From: Trujillonella endophytica
GTDB lineage: Bacteria > Actinomycetota > Actinomycetes > Mycobacteriales > Geodermatophilaceae
Direction of reading: 5' to 3'
NCBI RefSeq assembly: GCF_900110555.1
Contig: NZ_FOEE01000011.1
Location: 62,001-126,000, forward strand
DNA length: 64,000 nt
Part shown: one piece after another, positions 19,686-30,777 of the stretch
Layout: each line of letters opens with the position of its first letter
Position numbering within the stretch: the stretch's first letter is position 1
Translations under genes and position numbers: made by a program
Notes under the pieces: model-generated
The model's input: only the letters and a program-made list of their open reading frames with translations
Told to the model about the DNA's origin: nothing
Databases searched by the model: none

Positions 19686-21455
19686 CTGGAGCCCGAGGCG
19701 CCCCCCGCCCGCCGGGAGCGGACGGGGCTGCGGCAACTGCTGCCCCTGCTGCGGCCGCACCGGCGCGCGCTGACGCTGGCCGCCGGCCTGTCGCTGGTCG
19801 GAGCGGCGGCGTCGCTGGCGCAGCCGGCGCTGGTGAGCCGGGTCATCTCCGCCGTCGGAGGCGGGGAGACGCTGCTGCCGGTCGTCTCCGCGCTGGTCCT
19901 GGTGCTGGTCGCGGCGTCGGTGCTGGGCGCGCTGCAGTCCTTCGTGCTGCAGCGCGCCGCCGAGGGCGTCGTCCTCACGACGCGGCGCGCCCTGGCCGAC
20001 CGGCTGCTGCGGCTGCCCGTGGCGGAGTACGACCGCCGCCGCACCGGCGACCTCATGTCGCGGGTCGGCGCCGACACGACGCTGCTGCGCGCGACGGTCA
20101 CCTCCGGAATCGTCGAGGTGGCCGGCTCCGCCGTCGTCGGGGTCGGCGCGCTCGTGGCGATGGCGATCGTCGACCCCTGGCTGCTGCTGGTGACCGTGGC
20201 CGCGGTGTCGGTGGGTCTCGCCGTCGCCGTCACCACCAGCCGCCGGGTGCGTCGGCTGTCGCGGCAGGCCCAGGAGGAGGTCGGCGCGATGAGCGCCGCC
20301 GTCGAGCGGGCGCTGTCGGCGGTGCGCACCATCCGCGCCAGCGGCGCCACCGCCCGCGAGGTCGAGGTGGTGGACGCCAGCGCGACCCGCGCCTACCGGG
20401 CCGGCGTGGCGGTCGCGCGGCTGCAGGCCCTGGTCCAGCCCGCGGGCTCGATCGCCGTCCAGGGGGCCTTCCTCGCGGTGCTCGGCCTCGGCGGGTACCG
20501 GGTGGCGTCGGGCTCGATCGCCGTCGGCGACCTGGTCGCGTTCGTGCTCTACCTGTTCCTGCTGGTCATGCCGCTGGGACAGGCGATCTCGGCCTACACG
20601 CAGCTGCAGACCGGCCTGGGCGCGCTGGCCCGGATCCAGGAGGTGCTCGCGCTCGAGCCGGAGGACGACGCCCGGCCCGAGCGCGGCGGGGTGGTGGTCA
20701 CGGTCCCCCGGGTGCCGCCGGCCGGCACACCCCTGCTGGAGCTGGACGAGGTCTCCTTCGCCTATCCCGACGGGACGCCGGTGCTGGACCGGGTCTCCCT
20801 GACCGTGCCCGCCGGGTCGCGGGTGGCGCTGGTCGGGCCCTCGGGCGCCGGGAAGTCCACGGTGCTGGCCCTGGTCGAGGGGTTCTACCCGCTCACCGGC
20901 GGCGCGATCCGCTGGGCGGGCACCGACGTCCGCGACCTGCCGCGGGCGGCGCTGCGCGGCCGGCTGGGCTACGTCGAGCAGGAGGCGCCGGTGCTGGCCG
21001 GCACGATCCGCGAGAACCTGCTGCTGGCCGCCCCCACCGCGTCCGACGACGAGCTGTGGGCGGTGCTCGCCGACGTCGGCCTGACCGGGGTGGTGCAGCG
21101 CTCCCCGCGCGGCCTGGACGTCGCCGTCGGTGACGACGGGGTGCTGCTGTCCGGTGGGGAGCGGCAGCGGCTGGCCATCGCCCGCTCGCTGCTGGCCCGG
21201 CCGGCGCTGCTGCTGCTGGACGAGCCGACGGCCAGCCTCGACGCCCGCAACGAGGAGCTGCTGCGCCGCACCCTGGCCGCGGCCGCCGCCGACCGGGCGC
21301 TGCTGGTGGTGGCCCACCGGCTGTCCACCGTCGTCGACAGCGACCTGATCGTCGTCCTGGACGGCGGCCGCGTGCTCGCCTCGGGCACCCACGACGAGCT
21401 GCTCGACGCCAGTCCGCTCTACCGCGAGCTCGCCACGGCCCAGCTGCTGGTCTGA
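19686..21455 (+). CDS. ABC exporter, fused membrane and ATPase domains; no canonical start codon
   Basis: Half-transporter of about 589 residues: six-helix ABC membrane domain (about 15-310) then a nucleotide-binding domain with Walker A GPSGAGKST, signature LSGGERQRLAIARS, Walker B LLLLDEPTAS and an H-loop (VVAHRLST). It probably works as a homodimer exporting a drug, lipid or peptide; the substrate is unknown. The only in-frame ATG/GTG/TTG before the conserved N-terminus is a GTG at 19431, deep inside the preceding gene. CTG 19686, 8 nt after the upstream stop with AGG 7 nt before it, gives a family-like N-terminus and is my inferred start. A sequencing error is the alternative. Confidence 0.85.
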   Translation: MEPEAPPARRERTGLRQLLPLLRPHRRALTLAAGLSLVGAAASLAQPALVSRVISAVGGGETLLPVVSALVLVLVAASVLGALQSFVLQRAAEGVVLTTRRALADRLLRLPVAEYDRRRTGDLMSRVGADTTLLRATVTSGIVEVAGSAVVGVGALVAMAIVDPWLLLVTVAAVSVGLAVAVTTSRRVRRLSRQAQEEVGAMSAAVERALSAVRTIRASGATAREVEVVDASATRAYRAGVAVARLQALVQPAGSIAVQGAFLAVLGLGGYRVASGSIAVGDLVAFVLYLFLLVMPLGQAISAYTQLQTGLGALARIQEVLALEPEDDARPERGGVVVTVPRVPPAGTPLLELDEVSFAYPDGTPVLDRVSLTVPAGSRVALVGPSGAGKSTVLALVEGFYPLTGGAIRWAGTDVRDLPRAALRGRLGYVEQEAPVLAGTIRENLLLAAPTASDDELWAVLADVGLTGVVQRSPRGLDVAVGDDGVLLSGGERQRLAIARSLLARPALLLLDEPTASLDARNEELLRRTLAAAAADRALLVVAHRLSTVVDSDLIVVLDGGRVLASGTHDELLDASPLYRELATAQLLV

Positions 21456-21462
21456 CGCCGCT

Positions 21463-21492
21463 GCTCCGGGATCAGGGACCTGATCCCGGAGC
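21463..21492. terminator. Hairpin terminator between ABC exporter and SDR gene
   Basis: A perfect 14-bp stem, GCTCCGGGATCAGG and its complement, with a 2-nt loop lies 7 bp after the exporter stop. It contains the GATCAGG/CCTGATC motif seen again at 39254 and 39317. Confidence 0.75.
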
Positions 21493-21494
21493 TA

Positions 21495-21545
21495 CCTCCC
21501 TCACGGTGTGCGGTGCGGGAGGACGCGCCGCGGTGCGGGAGGACG
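21495..21545. repeat. Intergenic repeat, copy A
   Basis: CCTCCCTCAC (21495-21504) followed by GGGAGGACG (21517-21525), then a second GGGAGGACG inside the tandem 16-mer GCGGTGCGGGAGGACG (21510-21525 and 21530-21545). The same CCTCCCTCAC...GGGAGGACG pair follows a GATCAGG hairpin at 39254-39310. Confidence 0.5.
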
Positions 21546-21560
21546 GCGTTCCGGCGCGAG

Positions 21561-23117
21561 TCACGCCGCCTCCTCCCGCGGCCTGGCCGCGTAGGGCCTC
21601 CCGCTCTCGGCAGCGCGGCAGATGTTGCGGATCATGCTGCCGAACACGAACCCGTGGAACGGCGCCACCGACCACCAGTAGGCGTGCCCGGCCAGGCCGC
21701 GGGGGTGGAACGTGGCCTTCTGCCGCAGCCGGGTGCCACTCGGTCGCCCGTCCACGGCCGCGGCTCGTTCCACGTGGAACTCGAGCCAGGCGAGGCCGGG
21801 CACGCGCATCTCGGCCCGCAGCCGCAGCAGCCGGCCCTCGTCCAGCTCCTCCACCCGCCAGAAGTCCAGGGCGTCGCCGACGTAGAGGTCGGTGGGGTGC
21901 CGCCGCCCGCGTCGCAGCCCGACGCCACCGACCGCCCGGTCCAGCAGCCCGCGCACCTCCCAGGCCAGCGGGAACGAGTACCAGCCGGTCTCCCCGCCGA
22001 TGCCCTCGACCACCCGCCAGAGCGCCTCGGGCGTGGCGTCGGTCTCCCGGGTCCGCTCGTCGAGGTAGAGGCTGCCGCCCGACCAGTCCGGATCGGTGGG
22101 CAGCGGGTCGGAGGGCACGCCGGGCACCGACGCGGAGGTCCAGCGGGTCGTGACCTGGTGGTCGCGGATCCGCTGGATCGCCAGCCGGACGGCGTCGTCG
22201 AAGCCGAGCAGGCCCTCGGGCGGATCGGGGACGTAGCGGGTGATGTCCCGCTCGGAGACGACGACGGTGTTGCGCAGCGACTCCACGAGCGGCCGCGCGA
22301 TGGACGCCGGCACGGGCGTGATGAGCCCGACCCAGTGGCTCGACAGCGACGGGGTGAAGAACGGCACCGGCAGGATCCGCCGCCGCGGCAGGTCGGCGAC
22401 CTCGGCGTAGCGGTGCATCATCTCCGCGTAGTCCATGACGTCGGGGCCGCCGATGTCGAAGCAGCGGTGCACGTCGGGCGGCAGGTCGGCGCAGGCGACG
22501 AGGTAGCGCAGCACGTCCCGGATGGCGATCGGCTGGATCCGGCTGTGCACCCAGCGCGGGGTCACCATCACCGGCAGCCGCTCGGTCAGGTGGCGCAGCA
22601 TCTCGAACGACGCCGAGCCCGACCCGAGGACGACGGCCGCGCGCAGCACCACGGTGGGCACGCCCGACCCGAGCAGGATCGCGGCGACCTCGGCGCGCGA
22701 GCGCAGGTGCGGGGAGAGCTCCTCGTCGTCGGGCTCCAGGCCGCCGAGGTAGACCAGCCGGCCGACGCCCGCCGGCCCGACCGCGTCGGCCATCACCTGC
22801 GCCGTCCGGCGGTCGGTCTCCTCGAACCGCGGGCCGCTGCCCAGGCTGTGGATCAGGTAGTAGACGACGTCGGCGCCGGTGCACGCGGCGGCGACGGCGT
22901 CGGGATCCGTCGCGTCCCCCCGGCTGATCTCCACGCGACCCGCCCACGGGTGGTCGCGCAGCTTCTCCGGCGACCGGGTCAGCACCCGGACCCGGTGACC
23001 GGCGGCGAGCAGCTCGGGCACCAGCCGGCCCCCGATGTAGCCGGTGGCCCCGGTGACGAGGCAGGTCTTCGGGACGACGGGGGTCGCGGCGGGCGGTGCG
23101 GGGGTGGGCTCGGCCAT
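21561..23117 (-). CDS. SDR-family NAD(P)-dependent oxidoreductase with DUF2867 domain
   Basis: 518 residues. An N-terminal extended-SDR/NmrA-like Rossmann domain (TCLVTGATGYIGGRLVPELL near 17-36; YYLIHSLGSG; RAAVVLGSGS) is followed by a C-terminal DUF2867 domain (about 335-500) with the FHVE segment that contains a parS site at DNA level. Members are annotated as sugar-nucleotide-epimerase-like or quinone-oxidoreductase-like; the substrate is unknown. ATG 23117 is the only sensible start. It is convergent with the ABC exporter and divergent from the permease. Confidence 0.82.
   Translation of the reverse strand: MAEPTPAPPAATPVVPKTCLVTGATGYIGGRLVPELLAAGHRVRVLTRSPEKLRDHPWAGRVEISRGDATDPDAVAAACTGADVVYYLIHSLGSGPRFEETDRRTAQVMADAVGPAGVGRLVYLGGLEPDDEELSPHLRSRAEVAAILLGSGVPTVVLRAAVVLGSGSASFEMLRHLTERLPVMVTPRWVHSRIQPIAIRDVLRYLVACADLPPDVHRCFDIGGPDVMDYAEMMHRYAEVADLPRRRILPVPFFTPSLSSHWVGLITPVPASIARPLVESLRNTVVVSERDITRYVPDPPEGLLGFDDAVRLAIQRIRDHQVTTRWTSASVPGVPSDPLPTDPDWSGGSLYLDERTRETDATPEALWRVVEGIGGETGWYSFPLAWEVRGLLDRAVGGVGLRRGRRHPTDLYVGDALDFWRVEELDEGRLLRLRAEMRVPGLAWLEFHVERAAAVDGRPSGTRLRQKATFHPRGLAGHAYWWSVAPFHGFVFGSMIRNICRAAESGRPYAARPREEAA
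21767..21780. other. parS: parS site 3, inside the SDR gene
   Basis: A perfect GTTCCACGTGGAAC embedded in coding sequence, where it encodes part of EFHVER. It lies about 13.7 kb from parS sites 1-2 and 7.5 kb from oriC. Confidence 0.88.
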
Positions 23118-23249
23118 GCGCCCGAGTGTCGGCGTCCGTGCGCCCCGGCGCCGTCCGGCGTTCGAGTCGCGGCACCCGCGCCGGGCACTGATCATCTCGA
23201 TCACGGCCAACGGCGGTCGCCCGGCACCGACCCGCGCAGGAGGCGGCAC

Positions 23250-24674
23250 ATGGCGAGCACGAGGACGACCGACGAGGAGACCACCGGCGGGCAGCCGGCG
23301 CTCAAGCGCGTGATGGGCCCGGGCCTGCTCCTGCTGTTCATCGTCGGCGACGTGCTGGGCACGGGCATCTACGCGCTCACCGGCACGGTGGCCGCCGAGG
23401 TCGGTGGCGTGGTGTGGCTGCCGTTCCTCGTCGCGTTCCTGGTCGCGCTCATCACCGCGTTCAGCTACCTGGAGCTGGTCACCAAGTACCCGCAGGCCGC
23501 CGGCGCCGCGCTGTACACGCACAAGGCGTTCGGCATCCACTTCGTCACGTTCCTCGTGGCCTTCGCGGTCATGAGCTCCGGCATCACCTCCGCCTCGACG
23601 GCCGCCCGGGCCTTCAGCGAGAACGCCGCCGAGGTGTTCGAGGTCGACATCAACGGCTGGGGCATCACGTTCATCGGCCTCGGCTTCATGACGCTCGTCG
23701 CGGCGGTGAACCTGCGCGGGGTCGGCGAGAGCGTGAAGAGCAACGTCGTGCTCACCTGCGTGGAGCTCTCGGGCCTGCTGATCGTCATCGGCGTCGGCGC
23801 CTGGGCGCTGTTCGGCGGGGACGGCGACTTCGGCCGGGTGACCGAGTTCGACACCGGCGACAAGGGGGTGCTGGCCGGCGTCATCGCCGCGACCGGCCTC
23901 GCGTTCTTCGCCATGGTCGGCTTCGAGGACTCGGTGAACATGGCCGAGGAGTGCAAGGAACCGCGGCGGATCTTCCCCAAGGTGCTGCTGACCGGGCTGC
24001 TCATCACCGGCCTGATCTACGTGCTGGTCTCCATCTCGGCGATCGCCCTGGTCCCCGCCGACCAGCTGTCGGACCCCGACACCCCGCCGCTGCTGCGGGT
24101 CGTGGAGGCGGGGGCGCCGGACTTCCCGCTCAGCCTCTTCGGCGTCATCACGATGTTCGCCGTCGCCAACACGGCGCTGATCAACATGCTGATGGCCAGC
24201 CGGCTCGTCTACGGCCTGGCCAAGGAGCGGGTCCTGCCGCCGCAACTCGGTCGCGTCCTGCCCCACCGGCGGACGCCCTGGACCGCGATCCTGTTCACCA
24301 CCGCGCTCGCGTTCGGCCTGATCACCTTCGTCGGCGAGGTCCCCGCCCTCGGCGGGACGACGGCGCTGCTGCTGCTGATCGTCTTCACCGTCGTGAACGT
24401 CGCCGTCCTGGTGCTGCGCCGGGACCCGGTCGACGCCGACCACTTCCGCACCCCGACCGTCCTTCCCGTGGTGGGCGCCCTGGCCTGCGGTTTCCTGGCC
24501 ACCCCCTTCTCCGGGCGGGAGGGCGAGCAGTACCGCATCGCCGGTGTCCTCCTGGCGATCGGCGTCCTCCTGTGGCTGGTGACCGTGTTCGTCAACAAGC
24601 GCACGGGCGGCGGCCCGTCGGGGTTCGACCCGGCGCACCTGGGCGGCGAGGCGCCGCACGGCCCGCGCAACTGA
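23250..24674 (+). CDS. APC-family amino acid permease
   Basis: 474 residues with about 12-13 hydrophobic helices. The N-terminal GPGLLLLFIVGDVLGTGIYAL motif is the APC signature region; AFFAMVGFEDSVNMAEE matches the conserved TM6 segment of the cationic/YcaM-type group. It probably imports an amino acid by proton symport; the substrate cannot be assigned. ATG 23250 has a strong GCAGGAGG site. It is divergent from the SDR gene and 246 bp before gyrB. Confidence 0.88.
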   Translation: MASTRTTDEETTGGQPALKRVMGPGLLLLFIVGDVLGTGIYALTGTVAAEVGGVVWLPFLVAFLVALITAFSYLELVTKYPQAAGAALYTHKAFGIHFVTFLVAFAVMSSGITSASTAARAFSENAAEVFEVDINGWGITFIGLGFMTLVAAVNLRGVGESVKSNVVLTCVELSGLLIVIGVGAWALFGGDGDFGRVTEFDTGDKGVLAGVIAATGLAFFAMVGFEDSVNMAEECKEPRRIFPKVLLTGLLITGLIYVLVSISAIALVPADQLSDPDTPPLLRVVEAGAPDFPLSLFGVITMFAVANTALINMLMASRLVYGLAKERVLPPQLGRVLPHRRTPWTAILFTTALAFGLITFVGEVPALGGTTALLLLIVFTVVNVAVLVLRRDPVDADHFRTPTVLPVVGALACGFLATPFSGREGEQYRIAGVLLAIGVLLWLVTVFVNKRTGGGPSGFDPAHLGGEAPHGPRN

Positions 24675-26966
<2,292 letters not shown>

Positions 26967-27013
26967 GCCGGCGGACCCCCACTCCTGTGCCACCGAACCG
27001 AGAGATCTGAACC

Positions 27014-29482
27014 GTGACGGAGACACCTGCCCGCGACCGCGTCGAGCCGGTCGACCTCCAGCAGGAGATGCAGCGCAGCTACATCGACTACGCGATGAGC
27101 GTGATCGTGGGCCGCGCCCTGCCGGAGGTCCGCGACGGCCTCAAGCCGGTGCACCGGCGCGTGCTGTTCGCGATGTACGACCAGGGCTTCCGCCCGGACC
27201 GCGGGTACGTCAAGTGCGCCCGCCCGGTCGCCGAGGTCATGGGTAACTACCACCCGCACGGTGACTCGGCGATCTACGACGCCCTCGTGCGGCTGGCCCA
27301 GCCCTGGTCCATGCGCTACCCGCTGATCGACGGCCAGGGGAACTTCGGTTCGCCCGGCAACGACCCGGCGGCCGCCATGCGCTACACCGAGTGCCGCCTG
27401 ACGCCCCTGGCCATGGAGATCCTCTCCGGCATCGACGAGGAGACCGTCGACTTCCAGGCCAACTACGACGGCCGTACCCAGGAGCCGCTCGTCCTGCCGG
27501 CCCGGATCCCGAACCTGCTGGTCAACGGCTCGGCCGGGATCGCGGTCGGGATGGCGACCAACATGCCGCCGCACAACCTGCGCGAGGTCGCCGACGCCGT
27601 CTTCTGGATGCTCGAGCACCCCGAGGCCGAGGCCGAGGAAGCGCTCACCGCCTGCATGGAGCGGGTCAAGGGGCCCGACTTCCCGACGCACGGCCTGATC
27701 GTCGGCCGCGACGGCATCGACGACGCCTACCGGACCGGCCGCGGCTCGGTGCGCATGCGCGCCGTCGTCACCGTCGAGGAGGACTCCCGGGGGCGGGTCC
27801 AGCTGGTCGTCACCGAGCTGCCCTACCAGGTCAACCCCGACAACCTCGCCGAGTCGATCGCCGAGTCGGTCAAGGAGGGGCGCCTCCAGGGCATCAGCGA
27901 GATCGCCGACGAGTCCTCCGACCGCGTGGGCCGCCGGCTGGTCATCACGCTGCGCCGCGACGCCGTCGCCAAGGTCGTGCTGAACAACCTCTACAAGCAC
28001 ACCCAGCTGCAGACCTCGTTCGGCTGCAACATGCTCTCGATCGTCGACGGCGTCCCGCGGACGCTGCGGCTCGACGAGCTGGTGCGCCAGTGGGTCAACC
28101 ACCAGATCGAGGTCATCCAGCGGCGGACCCGCTACCGCCTGCGCAAGGCCGAGGAGCGCGCGCACATCCTGCGCGGCTACGCCAAGGCCCTCGACCAGCT
28201 GGACGCGGTCATCGCCCTCATCCGCAGCAGCCCGTCGGCCGACGCCGCGCGCACCGGCCTGATGGACCTGCTCGAGGTCGACGAGATCCAGGCCGTCGCC
28301 ATCCTGGACCTGCAGCTGCGCCGCCTGGCCGCCCTCGAGCGCCAGCGGATCATGGACGAGCTCGCCGAGATCGAGGCCCGGATCGCCGAACTGCAGGCGA
28401 TCCTCGACTCGCCCGAGCGGCAGCGGCAGATCGTCCGCGACGAGCTCACCGAGATCGTGGAGAAGTACGGCGACGACCGGCGCACCCAGTTCGTGGCGAA
28501 CGAGGGCGACGTCTCCATGGAGGACCTCATCGCGGAGGAGGAGGTCGTCGTCACCATCACCCGCACCGGATACGCCAAGCGGACGAAGAGCGACCTCTAC
28601 CGGTCCCAGCGGCGCGGGGGCAAGGGCGTCATGGGCGCCCAGCTGAAGCAGGACGACATCGTCGACCACTTCTTCGTGGGCTCCACCCACGACTGGATCC
28701 TGTTCTTCACCAACAAGGGCCGGGTGTACCGCGCGAAGGCCTACGAGCTGCCCGAGGCCAACCGCACGGCCCGCGGCCAGCACGTGGCGAACATCCTGGC
28801 GTTCCAGCCGGACGAGAAGATCGCCCAGGTCATGCAGATCAAGGACTACTCGGTCGCCCCGTACCTGGCGCTGGCCACGGCCCGCGGTCAGGTCAAGAAG
28901 ACCCGGCTGACCGACTTCGACTCCCCGCGCCAGGGCGGCGTCATCGCCGTCAACCTGCGCGACGGCGACGAGCTCGTCGGGGCCGTCCTCATCGAGCAGG
29001 ACCAGGACCTCCTCCTGGTCACCCGCAAGGCCATGTCGATCCGGTTCACCGCCGACGACGTCGCGCTGCGCCCGATGGGCCGCGCCACCGAGGGCGTCCG
29101 TGGCATCTCGCTGTCCGCCGACGACACCCTGCTCTCGATGATGGTGGTCGAGGAGGGCGTCGACGTCCTCGTCGCGACCGAGCGCGGCTTCGCCAAGCGC
29201 ACCGGCATCGAGAACTACCCCAACCAGGGGCGGGGCGGGAAGGGCGTGCTCACGGCCGACCCCAAGGCGCGCAAGGGGTCGCTGGTCGGGGCGCTCGCGG
29301 TGCAGCTCGGCGACGAGCTCTACGCCATCACCTCCGGCGGCGGCGTGATCCGCACCCCGGTCAACGGGGTGCGGCACAACAAGGACCGGGCCACGATGGG
29401 CGTCAAGCTCATGAACTTGCCGGAGGACGTGTCGATCGTGGCTATCGCGCGTACGACGGACAACGACGAGCCCGCCGCCTAG
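27014..29482 (+). CDS. gyrA: DNA gyrase subunit A
   Basis: Breakage-reunion subunit, 822 residues. The active-site tyrosine is at about residue 124 (AAMRYTEC). The quinolone region reads [13 protein letters not shown], with Ser at about 85 and Asp at about 89, matching the E. coli wild-type Ser83/Asp87 pattern rather than the Ala90 of M. tuberculosis, so no resistance substitution is apparent there. C-terminal beta-pinwheel repeats include the GyrA box region QRRGGKG. GTG start after a weak GAGAG site. Confidence 0.97.
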   Translation: MTETPARDRVEPVDLQQEMQRSYIDYAMSVIVGRALPEVRDGLKPVHRRVLFAMYDQGFRPDRGYVKCARPVAEVMGNYHPHGDSAIYDALVRLAQPWSMRYPLIDGQGNFGSPGNDPAAAMRYTECRLTPLAMEILSGIDEETVDFQANYDGRTQEPLVLPARIPNLLVNGSAGIAVGMATNMPPHNLREVADAVFWMLEHPEAEAEEALTACMERVKGPDFPTHGLIVGRDGIDDAYRTGRGSVRMRAVVTVEEDSRGRVQLVVTELPYQVNPDNLAESIAESVKEGRLQGISEIADESSDRVGRRLVITLRRDAVAKVVLNNLYKHTQLQTSFGCNMLSIVDGVPRTLRLDELVRQWVNHQIEVIQRRTRYRLRKAEERAHILRGYAKALDQLDAVIALIRSSPSADAARTGLMDLLEVDEIQAVAILDLQLRRLAALERQRIMDELAEIEARIAELQAILDSPERQRQIVRDELTEIVEKYGDDRRTQFVANEGDVSMEDLIAEEEVVVTITRTGYAKRTKSDLYRSQRRGGKGVMGAQLKQDDIVDHFFVGSTHDWILFFTNKGRVYRAKAYELPEANRTARGQHVANILAFQPDEKIAQVMQIKDYSVAPYLALATARGQVKKTRLTDFDSPRQGGVIAVNLRDGDELVGAVLIEQDQDLLLVTRKAMSIRFTADDVALRPMGRATEGVRGISLSADDTLLSMMVVEEGVDVLVATERGFAKRTGIENYPNQGRGGKGVLTADPKARKGSLVGALAVQLGDELYAITSGGGVIRTPVNGVRHNKDRATMGVKLMNLPEDVSIVAIARTTDNDEPAA

Positions 29483-29645
29483 GGTGGGAGGCAGGGCAGC
29501 AGGCCCCGGGGGTCCCGAGGGGCCACCCGGGGGCGGCCGGCCCGATGACCACGTAGTGACCGGCGCTCGAGGCGCCTCCGGGCGTCCACCGGAGGATGCT
29601 CAGGCGCGGAGCGGCGGCGACAGCCGCTGGGGAGCGGAGACCAGC

Positions 29646-30221
29646 ATGAGCGACCGGACGCAGGGTGCGGTGCAGACCGGCGCCCGGCCCGGTGAGGCCA
29701 CCGACGCCCCGACCGCCGGTCGGCCCGCCGACGCCCCGGCCACCGGGGGCGCTCCGCTCGCCGGCGCCCCGGTCGCCCCCGCGACCGGTGCCGGCGTCGC
29801 AGCGGCGGGGCGCAACGGCGCCACGCGGCCGGCCGGCAAGGGCAAGGCGCGCGGTCCCCGCCGGGCCCGCCTGCAGTTGCGGCACATCGACACGTGGTCG
29901 GCGCTGAAGATCTCGCTGGTGCTGTCGATCGCGCTGTTCTTCATCTGGATGGTCGCCGTCGGCATCCTCTACGGCGTCCTGTCCGGGCTCGGCGTCTTCG
30001 ACACCCTCAACGACCTGTTCGGTCAGCTGGGCAGCGAGTCCGGCGACGACTCCGGCGGGGGCCAGGCGATCACGCCCGGCATCGTCTTCGGCGGGGCGGC
30101 CGTCATCGGCGCGATCAACATCGTGCTCATGACCGCGCTGTGCACGGTGGCGGCGTTCATCTACAACATGTGCTCGGACCTGGTCGGCGGCCTCGAGGTC
30201 ACCCTCTCCGAGCGCGACTGA
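29646..30221 (+). CDS. DUF3566 membrane protein
   Basis: 191 residues. A disordered Ala/Gly/Pro/Thr N-terminus (1-75) and a basic patch precede two hydrophobic helices (SALKISLVLSIALFFIWMV and IGAINIVLMTALCTVAAFIYNM), ending in GGLEVTLSERD. This is the conserved gene after gyrA in actinobacteria (Rv0007 type). Its role is not established. It lies 163 bp after gyrA and just upstream of tRNA-Ile. Confidence 0.88.
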   Translation: MSDRTQGAVQTGARPGEATDAPTAGRPADAPATGGAPLAGAPVAPATGAGVAAAGRNGATRPAGKGKARGPRRARLQLRHIDTWSALKISLVLSIALFFIWMVAVGILYGVLSGLGVFDTLNDLFGQLGSESGDDSGGGQAITPGIVFGGAAVIGAINIVLMTALCTVAAFIYNMCSDLVGGLEVTLSERD

Positions 30222-30258
30222 GGAGGACCCCCCTCCCGGATGGCCGCGCCCGGCCAGG

Positions 30259-30264
30259 TACGCT
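30259..30264 (+). promoter_or_regulatory. -10 element of tRNA-Ile
   Basis: TACGCT lies 13 nt before the mature tRNA 5' end, suitable for a short trimmed leader. Confidence 0.4.
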
Positions 30265-30277
30265 GTTCGAGGTCCAC

Positions 30278-30351
30278 GGGCCTGTAGCTCAGGCGGTTAG
30301 AGCGCATCCCTGATAAGGATGAGGCCGGAGGTTCAAGTCCTCCCAGGCCCA
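30278..30351 (+). tRNA. tRNA-Ile (GAT)
   Basis: 74-nt cloverleaf: acceptor GGGCCTG/CAGGCCC, D-arm AGCTCAGGCGGTTAGAGC, anticodon loop CTGATAA flanked by CATCC/GGATG giving anticodon GAT, T-loop GGTTCAAGTCC. The 3' CCA is not encoded. Confidence 0.95.
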
Positions 30352-30434
30352 CCCGTGTGCCGGTCCACCGGCGTCCACCGGTACCCGCGGCCCCTGCTGG
30401 ACAGGGGCCGCGGCGTCCTTCGAGGAGGAGCCGA

Positions 30435-30578
30435 GTGATCAAGAGAATCGCCCTGGTCGCGGTCGTCGCGGCCGCCGTCGCCGCCGTCCGCAAGCGGTCG
30501 ACCGGCAAGAGCGAGGCCGACCTGTGGTCGGAGGCGACGACCGGCCCCCAGGCGGTCAGCACCCCCACCACCCGCTGA
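30435..30578 (+). CDS. DLW-39 family small protein
   Basis: A 47-residue peptide: short hydrophobic N-terminal helix (IKRIALVAVVAAAVAAV), basic stretch, then the characteristic EADLWSEAT motif. This matches the actinobacterial DLW-39 family found next to the tRNA-Ile/tRNA-Ala pair; function unknown, probably membrane associated. GTG 30435 has GAGGAGGAG 5 nt upstream. Confidence 0.85.
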   Translation: MIKRIALVAVVAAAVAAVRKRSTGKSEADLWSEATTGPQAVSTPTTR

Positions 30579-30608
30579 ATCCCGTCCGGCGGTTCCTCGC
30601 CGGATCCA

Positions 30609-30681
30609 GGGGACGTAGCTCAATTGGCAGAGCACCGCCTTTGCAAGGCGGGGGTTAGGGGTTCGATTCCCCTCGTCTCCA
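30609..30681 (+). tRNA. tRNA-Ala (TGC)
   Basis: 73 nt: acceptor GGGGACG/CGTCTCC with one G-U pair, D-arm AGCTCAATTGGCAGAGC, anticodon stem CCGCC/GGCGG around loop TTTGCAA (anticodon TGC), T-arm GGGGTTCGATTCCCC. No encoded CCA. It borders a non-core gene block. Confidence 0.95.
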
Positions 30682-30777
30682 CCCCTCCTCCTCGACGGGT
30701 GGGAGTGCTTGTGCCGGCGAGGGCGCCGGAGGAGCGTGGACGCTGCTGCGGGGGGTCATCGCCCGAGGGGGTTCCCC

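Noticed and set aside
21513-23249. Plus-strand frame running in front of the APC permease
   Set aside because: It is antisense to the SDR gene; the permease has a strong ribosome site and family N-terminus at 23250.
27251-27280. Quinolone-resistance substitution in GyrA
   Set aside because: The region reads [10 protein letters not shown], with the usual Ser and Asp; no resistance change is apparent.
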